Assembly: GCA_009177195.1 (NCBI GenBank) | Contig: WFMA01000135.1 | Span: forward strand, 21,694-27,687 | DNA length: 5,994 bases | Reading direction: 5' to 3' | Source of the DNA: Bacteroidales bacterium | GTDB lineage: Bacteria; Bacteroidota; Bacteroidia; Bacteroidales; Muribaculaceae | Shown: positions 1-4,855 of the stretch, piece after piece | How the letters are laid out: each line of letters opens with the position of its first letter | How positions within the stretch are numbered: position 1 is the stretch's first letter | Position numbers and translations under genes: made by a program | The notes under the pieces: model-generated | Told to the model about the DNA's origin: nothing | Databases searched by the model: none | Seen by the model: only the letters and a program-made list of their open reading frames with translations

Positions 1-93
1 TACGTTTTCATCGGGGCGTTTGGCTTCGAGAGCTGACGTATAAAAGGTAAGTATTGATATAAGAGTTATTAAATTGCGTAGTGTCATAATCAT
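1..93 (-). CDS. N-terminus of an exported protein, cut by the window edge
   Basis: An open frame reads leftward from an ATG at 93 and runs off the window after 31 codons without a stop. The peptide begins MIMTLRNLITLISILTFYTS and continues ALEAKRPDENV. This is a plausible Sec signal peptide: one Arg near the start, a hydrophobic stretch over about residues 8-17, then a possible signal peptidase I site after Ala24 (A-L-E-A). There is no Cys near the site, so it is probably not a lipoprotein. A second in-frame ATG at 87 could be the true start. No Shine-Dalgarno is visible, but an exact Bacteroidetes -7 box lies at 115-122 and a CRP-type palindrome lies further upstream. The gene follows the Crp/Fnr gene on the same strand after 67 bp and may be controlled by it. 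Too little of the mature protein is present to assign a function. Confidence 0.6.
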   Translation of the reverse strand, partial: MIMTLRNLITLISILTFYTSALEAKRPDENV

Positions 94-114
94 TGTGATT
101 AAATTCCAACTATG

Positions 115-122
115 CAAATTTA
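115..122 (-). promoter_or_regulatory. Bacteroidetes -7 box for the leftward exported-protein gene
   Basis: Read on the minus strand this is TAAATTTG, an exact match to the Bacteroidetes sigma-factor -7 consensus TAnnTTTG. It predicts transcription start near 111 and a leader of about 18 nt before the ATG at 93. No good TTTG -33 box is found 19-21 bp upstream; the sequence there is TTATT. The palindrome at 141-162 lies just beyond that spot. A weak -33 box next to a regulator site would suit an activator-dependent promoter, which is inference. Confidence 0.55.
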
Positions 123-140
123 GACAATAGTATTGGGAAT

Positions 141-162
141 AAGCGTGATTCAAATCACACTT
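141..162. promoter_or_regulatory. CRP-type palindromic operator
   Basis: The core is GTGATTCAAATCAC at 145-158, that is GTGA-N6-TCAC, the arrangement of the classical CRP/FNR-superfamily site TGTGA-N6-TCACA. Nine of those ten consensus bases match; the only miss is C for T at 144. Symmetry extends outward to AAG (141-143) and CTT (160-162), so 18 of 22 positions are self-complementary. The centre, between 151 and 152, lies about 40 bp upstream of the start point predicted from the -7 box at 115-122, close to the -41.5 position of class II CRP-activated promoters. The site overlaps the stop codon of the Crp/Fnr gene. A degenerate second copy with an intact TGTGA half-site lies at 94-109. Binding by the neighbouring regulator is inferred. 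Confidence 0.6.
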
Positions 163-718
163 ATTTCAGCATGCGCTTTCTCATCCGAGAAAAGTGCTCG
201 CGGGTGATGCCTAAATAGGATGCGATCACTTTCATGGGCACTCGTTGAAGAATGTCGGGCATTCTTTGGAGCAATTCGGTATAACGCATTTCAGGAGAGT
301 CGCATCGGAAAGAGAAGCCTCGGGTCATTAAACCGAATGCAATTGCATAGTATAGATTTTGAAGTGTGTTTTCCGGCAGAGTTGATTTCATATAATTCAT
401 GAGAGCGTCATATTTCGTCGCAATTATCTGTGACGTGCAAAGCGCTTGGATGTCAAAAGCCGAGCGCAGCCCGGGCATAGATATGAAGTTGCTGAGAAAT
501 TCGTTTTTTGTTGCAAGTGAAATGATTTGATTTTCACCTCTACAGTCAATGTGCATATATCCGAAATAGCCGTCGATTATTATGCCTACCTCTTTAACGG
601 AATCTCCGGCACGGATTAGATATTCCCCCTTCTTCATCTCCCGCGTTTCACCTTCTCGCAAAATATATTCCCGAATCGGATTAAGATCTATTATGTCGTA
701 AGTTTTGAGGTCAGCCAT
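161..718 (-). CDS. Crp/Fnr-family transcriptional regulator, short Bacteroidetes type
   Basis: This 185-residue cytoplasmic DNA-binding protein has an N-terminal cyclic-nucleotide-binding-like beta-roll at about residues 15-105 (for example KKGEYLIRAGD at 29-39 and VGIIIDGYFGY at 44-54). A dimerisation-helix region follows at about 106-140. A C-terminal helix-turn-helix spans about 160-181 (VIASYLGITREHFSRMRK, 164-181). The phosphate-binding cassette of true cAMP-binding CRPs (FGE...R-A/S) is not recognisable, so the ligand is unknown. The recognition helix keeps R173-E174-x3-R178, the spacing of E. coli CRP Arg180, Glu181 and Arg185, which read GTGA. The protein ends right after that helix with little or no wing, as is common in Bacteroidetes members. 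The ATG at 718 sits about 14 nt downstream of the start point predicted from the -7 box at 739-746. The gene is divergent from the hydrolase operon and precedes the leftward exported-protein gene. The family is secure; the regulon is not known. Confidence 0.88.
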   Translation of the reverse strand: MADLKTYDIIDLNPIREYILREGETREMKKGEYLIRAGDSVKEVGIIIDGYFGYMHIDCRGENQIISLATKNEFLSNFISMPGLRSAFDIQALCTSQIIATKYDALMNYMKSTLPENTLQNLYYAIAFGLMTRGFSFRCDSPEMRYTELLQRMPDILQRVPMKVIASYLGITREHFSRMRKRMLK

Positions 719-738
719 GTGTAGTGGTATTAGGATTG

Positions 739-746
739 CAAATATA
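739..746 (-). promoter_or_regulatory. Bacteroidetes -7 box for the Crp/Fnr gene
   Basis: The minus strand reads TATATTTG, an exact TAnnTTTG match, 20 bp upstream of the ATG at 718. About 20 bp further upstream is a T-rich stretch (GGTTTTTC on the minus strand, around 765-772) that could act as a weak -33 element. The predicted leader is only about 14 nt. No GTGA-N6-TCAC site is present here, so the sequence gives no sign of autoregulation at this promoter. Confidence 0.55.
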
Positions 747-801
747 ACCGATTATGACGTAAAAGAAAAACCTTGGCGGCATTTTAATGATTCTTATAAA
801 G

Positions 802-833
802 TTTGATACAATAGTGACAGGAATTTAGCTTTG
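802..833 (+). promoter_or_regulatory. Bacteroidetes promoter of the hydrolase operon
   Basis: A -33 box TTTG at 802-805 is followed by exactly 20 bp and then a -7 box TAGCTTTG at 826-833. This matches the Bacteroidetes consensus TTTG-N19-21-TAnnTTTG. The predicted start point is near 839-840, giving a leader of about 33 nt before the ATG at 873. A second exact -7 match, TAAATTTG at 841-848, lies in the leader but has no partner -33 box, so it is the weaker candidate. No operator palindrome is seen around it. Confidence 0.7.
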
Positions 834-872
834 TAGCGGGTAAATTTGGGTGTCTAATTAAAATCAGAAAAG

Positions 873-2675
873 ATGACTTATCGTAAGACAAATTTATTGC
901 CGCATTGTTTGCTATTGACTCTTCTGTCCGTTTTTACGTTCAGTGGCGTTGTCAGGGCTCAAGAGATGAATGAGATGTGGGGAAAACAGAGTGACAAAAC
1001 CCGATTGGGAACAAGCGATAGCGAATCCGTGAAATTATTTCGCGACGGCAACTACGGGCTGTTCTTGCATTGGGGGCTCTATTCGCATCTCGCCGGAAAG
1101 TGGAATGGAAAAACATATTATGGTATAGGGGAATGGATAATGCATCCGTCGATGGCGGGGATTCCTGTTGATGAATATATGGCAAGCGCGGCGACATTCA
1201 ATCCTGTGAATTTTGATGCTGAAAAAATTGTGAAGCTTGCGCGCGACGCCGGCATGAAGTATATTATTCTAACCGCTAAACATCATGAAGGTTTCGCCAT
1301 GTTTCATTCTGAAGCCGACTCATTCAATATTGTAGATGCTACGCCTTTCGACCGTGACCCTCTTCTCGAACTTAGCAGGGAATGTCAGCGGCAGGGTGTC
1401 GGTCTCGGCTTTTATTATTCTCAGTCTCAGGACTGGACAGCACCAGGTGCGGTAAAAGGACCGAAAACCGACAAGAAAGGCAATCCGGTGAGCTTCGACG
1501 ATTATTTTTATCGGAAATGTCTGCCTCAGGTTACGGAATTGTGTACGAAATATGGTCCCATAAGCCTCATCTGGTTTGACACCCCCGGAAATATAAGTAT
1601 GGATCAGGTGATGGAATTGTATAACACAGTTAAGAAATATCAGCCCGATGCTTTGATTTCGGGCAGAATTGGTCATAATATGGGCGATTACCGCACTCTC
1701 GGCGACATGGAAATTCCGTCGGCGAATGCTGAGGGGCTATGGGAAGCGTGTGACGTGATAAATGACACTTGGGGATACAATTGGTATGATAAGAACTGGA
1801 AGACTCCCAAAGAGGTTGTCACGAATCTGCTTTCTACAGTGGCGCGTGGAGGAACTTATCTTCTGAATGTGGGACCTGCGGGCGACGGTTCGATGCCTGA
1901 AGAAGCGGTATACTCGTTGAAAAAAGCCGGCGAGTGGATAAAGCGTTATCCTCAGGTCGTTTACGGGGTAGACGGTTCGCCATGGGGAAAAGCGTTGCCT
2001 TGGGGCGATGCGGTGGTTGCCGACAGCGCAATGTATCTTCTCGTCTTTGATATGCCTGTCGATAATACTTTATATATGCACGGATTTAAAACTCCTATCA
2101 AAGGCATGAGTCTGCTTGACGGTGACAAATCCGTTCCCGTGACATGGAATGTGGAGGGTGACTGGCTGGCGGTAAAAGTTCCTGCCGATTTACGCAGCGA
2201 TGATTATGTAAACGTGATACAAGTGGATCTTGGCGAGGGTGAAGCGAAAGCCGACACGACGCTGTTCTTATCGCCAAACACACCCGTGAAATATGGAGTG
2301 GAATTTGCCAATTGTTCCGATAGCAATTTCGGCTACCACAATTGGAAAGAAAAATTTGGAGAATGGAAGCATGCCCACTTTATCAATAAGTGGGGCGATG
2401 AGGGTAAAAGCACGTGGCAAGTCGAGGTGATGGAGCCGGGATACTATCAGGTAGATCTCGAATACTCAGGCGAGAAGCGGGTTGTTTGGCGAGTGTCGCT
2501 TAACGATGGTTCCACCTCCATTCAGAATCAGCAGGGCGCCCTTCCTGCATATATGGTCAAGCCGATAGGGTGGATATATCTTCCTGCGGGACGACAGTCC
2601 GTGTCAGTCGAACTTGTGGAAGGCAACCGTGATATTACCGCGCTGCGTTCAATCCGTTTTACTCCTGTGCGATGA
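873..2675 (+). CDS. exported GH29 alpha-L-fucosidase with extra C-terminal domain
   Basis: This 600-residue enzyme should remove terminal alpha-L-fucose from glycans by the retaining GH29 mechanism, in the periplasm or at the cell surface. Residues 1-29 form a signal peptide (hydrophobic core about 13-23, site VRA|Q) without a lipobox Cys. The catalytic TIM barrel covers about 52-360 and shows family motifs: LFLHWGLYS (63-71), TAKHHEGFAMF (134-144), LGFYYSQSQDW (178-188) and LIWFDTPG (232-239). In the last of these, D236 matches the GH29 nucleophile. The acid/base residue is less conserved in the family; E280, E287 and E291 before the INDTWGYNW motif are candidates. A beta-sandwich follows at about 365-455, then an additional domain of about 130 residues (see separate entry). 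The ATG at 873 is supported by the promoter spacing and signal peptide. The last bases overlap the next start as ATGA, so the two genes are likely co-transcribed and translationally coupled. The precise linkage cleaved cannot be read from sequence. Confidence 0.92.
   Translation: MTYRKTNLLPHCLLLTLLSVFTFSGVVRAQEMNEMWGKQSDKTRLGTSDSESVKLFRDGNYGLFLHWGLYSHLAGKWNGKTYYGIGEWIMHPSMAGIPVDEYMASAATFNPVNFDAEKIVKLARDAGMKYIILTAKHHEGFAMFHSEADSFNIVDATPFDRDPLLELSRECQRQGVGLGFYYSQSQDWTAPGAVKGPKTDKKGNPVSFDDYFYRKCLPQVTELCTKYGPISLIWFDTPGNISMDQVMELYNTVKKYQPDALISGRIGHNMGDYRTLGDMEIPSANAEGLWEACDVINDTWGYNWYDKNWKTPKEVVTNLLSTVARGGTYLLNVGPAGDGSMPEEAVYSLKKAGEWIKRYPQVVYGVDGSPWGKALPWGDAVVADSAMYLLVFDMPVDNTLYMHGFKTPIKGMSLLDGDKSVPVTWNVEGDWLAVKVPADLRSDDYVNVIQVDLGEGEAKADTTLFLSPNTPVKYGVEFANCSDSNFGYHNWKEKFGEWKHAHFINKWGDEGKSTWQVEVMEPGYYQVDLEYSGEKRVVWRVSLNDGSTSIQNQQGALPAYMVKPIGWIYLPAGRQSVSVELVEGNRDITALRSIRFTPVR
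2277..2672 (+). other. C-terminal accessory domain of the fucosidase
   Basis: Residues about 469-600 lie beyond the usual GH29 barrel and beta-sandwich. The segment alternates short beta-strand-like stretches (TWQVEVMEPGYYQVDLEYSG at 514-533, WRVSLNDG at 539-546, GWIYLPAGRQSVSVELVEG at 566-584). It is rich in aromatics, with W491, W498, W507, W515, W539 and W567. This pattern recalls CBM6/CBM35-like or DUF5077-like beta-sandwich carbohydrate-binding modules. The phrase 'YYQVDLEYSG ... LPAGRQSVSVE' fits the typical order of those folds. The assignment to a family is from pattern only, and the ligand is unknown. Confidence 0.45.
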
Positions 2676-4411
2676 ATCTTCGTAGTATATTTGTAGCAAT
2701 ATCGTGGGCGCTACTTGCCTTTTCTGCACAAGGGGTTGCGAGAGACTCCCTTTGGGTGATGGACATGGTGCATCATAATCCTATGGACACTCCGTTTAAA
2801 AGCGAGTTCTGCCATCCTGAAAAGCTTGCCTCTTTAGGCATGGACGCAATGGTGATAAACGAGTTCAAGTTTCCCCACTGTGCAGTTACGTTCGACTCGC
2901 TCGACAAGAGTATATCGCCTGTTGGAAGCGATGAACGCGCATGGGCTGAAGAGCTTGCCGAAGAAATAAATAACCGGATTGATGAGTGTCACAAGAATGG
3001 ATTGGAGGCGTTCTTTTTTACCGACATAATAGTGTTGCCTAAACGCCTTGTGGAATTGTATCGTAATGAGATTTGCGATGAAAACGGGAACATTTCTTTT
3101 AAGCGCCCTTTCACGTGGACGGTTCATAAAATAATGCTCGATGAGCTATTCAATCGGTTTCCCGACATGGATGGGCTCGTGATAAGAACCGGTGAGACCT
3201 ACACTCACAATATTCCGTATCATTGCGGCAATGGTCCGGTTGACTATAAAAATGATTATGACGGAAGTATCGCCGTCCATGCGGGACTGCTCAACATGCT
3301 TCGTGAAGAGGTGTGTGTTAAACGCAATAAGAAAATTGTGTACAGGACATGGGATTTCGGCTACTTCCACACTCGTCCTGAATATTATATGGCGGTAACT
3401 TCGCAAGTCGAGCCCCACCCCGGACTTTATATTGCGATTAAGCACACTAATGGCGATTATTTCAGGACCTATCCTTTTAATAAAACAATAACTCTCGGCA
3501 ACCACAAGCAGATTGTTGAAGTGCAATGTCAGCGCGAATATGAAGGTAAGGGTGCCTATCCCAATTATATTGCACGGTCTGTGATAAATGGATTTGAGGA
3601 AACGAAAGATGACCCGGCTCCTCGTTGCCTGAACGACATTAAGGATCATCCGCTTTATGCCGGTATATGGACATGGTCGAGAGGGGGAGGATGGTATGGT
3701 CCCTATTTGCAAAACGAGCTTTGGTGTGATCTTAACGCATACGTGTTGTCGCAATGGGGGCATAATCCGGATAGGAGTGAGGCTGAGATATTTGAAGAGT
3801 ATGCGGCATTGATCGGAATTTCCCCCGAAACACAGGAGCACTTTCGGCGCATGTGCGTCTTGACACCCGATGCTATTATTCGTGGACGAGGCTCGCTTCT
3901 TCACGAAGTGAGTGTCACATGGACCCGTGACCATTATCTCGGCGGAGAAAAACAGCTGCAACGTGCTTTCAGGGATATAGTTGCAAAGAATATTGTCGAC
4001 GAGTCTATTGAAGAAATGAGGCAATCGACAGCCATCTGGGAAGAAATCGATTCGCTGGCAGGCATCGTGAGGTGTTCCGATCCAGCAGTCGGCAGCTATA
4101 TATCCACATCGGCGCGTTATGGACTGTTGCTTCACAAGATAATGTATAATGGCTTTGCCGTGATGATGAAAGGATATGTTGGCGATAAAACCGGAAATTA
4201 TGATTTCGACGGCATAAAGGAGGCTATCAACCGTTATGATGAGGCTTGGGCTGCTTATCGTCGTCTCAAGGAGGAGAGGGCGGACTGTGCCACTCTTTAC
4301 CATGACCGTTATGTTCAGTTCAATGCCGGGGGCGTAAGAAACAAAATAGAGTTTGCCGACGGCATGGGCGCAGGAGTCGACAGATACAGGATGATGTTAA
4401 GGAACCGGTGA
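2672..4411 (+). CDS. exported GH67-like glycoside hydrolase, putative uronidase
   Basis: This 579-residue protein has a signal peptide (about 1-23, hydrophobic core 6-18, likely site GVA|R) and no lipobox. The mature part opens directly into what looks like a TIM barrel. Remembered GH67 alpha-glucuronidase motifs line up in order. RTGETY (172-177) supplies E175 at the place of the general acid. YIAIKHTNGDYFRTYPF (253-269) resembles the GH67 'IKNGPIDFQxREP' segment and supplies D262. VEVQCQREYEGKG (282-294) resembles 'EFQITQEYxGQ' and supplies E283. E175 and E283 are 108 residues apart, close to the spacing of GH67 E285 and E392 in Geobacillus AguA. Classical GH67 enzymes are nearer 700 residues with an N-terminal domain that is missing here. 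WTWSRGGGWYGPY (333-345) is another likely active-site loop. A mainly helical C-terminal region follows from about 368. Its start overlaps the fucosidase stop by 4 bp, and a terminator follows. The fold is moderately sure; the substrate is inference. Confidence 0.7.
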   Translation: MNLRSIFVAISWALLAFSAQGVARDSLWVMDMVHHNPMDTPFKSEFCHPEKLASLGMDAMVINEFKFPHCAVTFDSLDKSISPVGSDERAWAEELAEEINNRIDECHKNGLEAFFFTDIIVLPKRLVELYRNEICDENGNISFKRPFTWTVHKIMLDELFNRFPDMDGLVIRTGETYTHNIPYHCGNGPVDYKNDYDGSIAVHAGLLNMLREEVCVKRNKKIVYRTWDFGYFHTRPEYYMAVTSQVEPHPGLYIAIKHTNGDYFRTYPFNKTITLGNHKQIVEVQCQREYEGKGAYPNYIARSVINGFEETKDDPAPRCLNDIKDHPLYAGIWTWSRGGGWYGPYLQNELWCDLNAYVLSQWGHNPDRSEAEIFEEYAALIGISPETQEHFRRMCVLTPDAIIRGRGSLLHEVSVTWTRDHYLGGEKQLQRAFRDIVAKNIVDESIEEMRQSTAIWEEIDSLAGIVRCSDPAVGSYISTSARYGLLLHKIMYNGFAVMMKGYVGDKTGNYDFDGIKEAINRYDEAWAAYRRLKEERADCATLYHDRYVQFNAGGVRNKIEFADGMGAGVDRYRMMLRNR

Positions 4412-4433
4412 GGTTCCTGCCGGATTAAAAGAG

Positions 4434-4467
4434 AGGAGGAATCCACGGAAAGCGGACTCCTCCTTTT
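4434..4467. terminator. intrinsic terminator, possibly bidirectional
   Basis: AGGAGGA (4434-4440) pairs with TCCTCCT (4458-4464). After one A-C mismatch, TCC (4442-4444) pairs with GGA (4454-4456), leaving a 9-nt loop. On the plus strand the stem runs into TTTT (4464-4467), ending the hydrolase operon 22 bp after its stop. On the minus strand the same stem is followed by CTCTCTTTTAA, so it could also end the convergent transcript of the small acidic gene, which has no other hairpin in the 4468-4522 gap. The remaining sequence of that gap is AT-rich and featureless. Confidence 0.75.
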
Positions 4468-4522
4468 GATATTATATAGTAATAAAGGTTTAAATTAGAT
4501 GTGTGTATTGATGAGGTGACGA

Positions 4523-4660
4523 TTAATCTTCGGCTGGCGGAAGAGCGAGCTCGTCGTCTGATTCGTCATACTCGGGAAGTTCCTTGATTTCCTCACCTTC
4601 GGGAAGTTCTTTAACTGATTCCAGCTCGTCAACGCTGGTTTTGAATTTATCGTTAGCCAT
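4523..4660 (-). CDS. small acidic protein with tandem nine-residue repeat, unknown function
   Basis: A 45-residue frame starts at an ATG at 4660 and ends with TAA at 4523. It begins MANDKFKTSVDELESVKELP and ends LALPPAED. Residues 16-24 (VKELPEGEE) and 25-33 (IKELPEYDE) are a tandem repeat; its DNA copies (4589-4615 and 4562-4588) match at 20 of 27 positions. There are 17 Asp/Glu against 4 Lys, a net charge near -13, with no Cys, His, Arg or Trp and no signal peptide or membrane segment. Protein-like composition, a clean start and stop, silent differences between the repeats (AAA/AAG, GAA/GAG) and a terminator downstream favour a real gene. No exact TAnnTTTG box is seen upstream, which weakens the case. 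It may be a disordered cytosolic protein, a partner or inhibitor of a basic protein, or a modified-peptide precursor; I do not recognise the family. It is divergent from mutS2. Confidence 0.6.
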   Translation of the reverse strand: MANDKFKTSVDELESVKELPEGEEIKELPEYDESDDELALPPAED

Positions 4661-4767
4661 AGTCGTGGTGTTTTATGTTTTCATGTCTTTAAAACATTCG
4701 GGCAGACGTTAAAGTTTGGTGGTGCGGGGCAATTAACATTTGTAATTAGAAAAGATTCACGTTTTAG

Positions 4768-4785
4768 CGCAAGTTTTTGCTTGCG
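4768..4785. repeat. short perfect inverted repeat between the acidic-peptide gene and mutS2
   Basis: CGCAAG (4768-4773) and CTTGCG (4780-4785) form a 6-bp perfect stem with a 6-nt loop TTTTTG. It lies in the 195-bp divergent gap (4661-4855), about 40 bp upstream of the mutS2 -7 box. No T-run follows on either strand, so it is not a standard terminator. It may be an operator or may be chance. Besides this and the mutS2 -7 box, I see nothing recognisable in the gap. Confidence 0.4.
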
Positions 4786-4824
4786 TGATTGTGCTAATAT
4801 TGACGAAAGTAGCGGTTTTTTAGC

Positions 4825-4832
4825 TAAATTTG
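4825..4832 (+). promoter_or_regulatory. Bacteroidetes -7 box for mutS2
   Basis: TAAATTTG is an exact TAnnTTTG match. A partial -33 element, TTG at 4800-4802, lies 22 bp upstream, slightly longer than the usual 19-21 bp. The predicted start point is near 4838, giving a leader of about 17 nt before the GTG at 4856. This spacing supports the GTG start and argues against an upstream start in the same open frame. Confidence 0.55.
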
Positions 4833-4855
4833 CAGTCCTAAAACGGTATTTTGAA

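Noticed and set aside
141..162. The palindrome as a terminator of the Crp/Fnr gene
   Set aside because: The stem is AT-rich with a tiny loop and no T-run follows on the minus strand; the GTGA-N6-TCAC form fits an operator much better.
719..872. Crp-type operator in front of the hydrolase operon
   Set aside because: Only an isolated GTGA (814-817) is present, without a TCAC partner at the right distance, so control of the hydrolases by the neighbouring regulator is not supported.
3146..4303. 385-codon open frame on the minus strand inside the GH67-like gene
   Set aside because: It is antisense to a gene with a signal peptide, family-like motifs, coupling to its upstream neighbour and a terminator. 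The antisense product shows no recognisable domain order, and no promoter is placed for it.
4661..4855. In-frame upstream extension of mutS2
   Set aside because: The frame stays open upstream, but it has no ATG, the family N-terminus begins at the GTG at 4856, and the -7 box lies inside the would-be extension.
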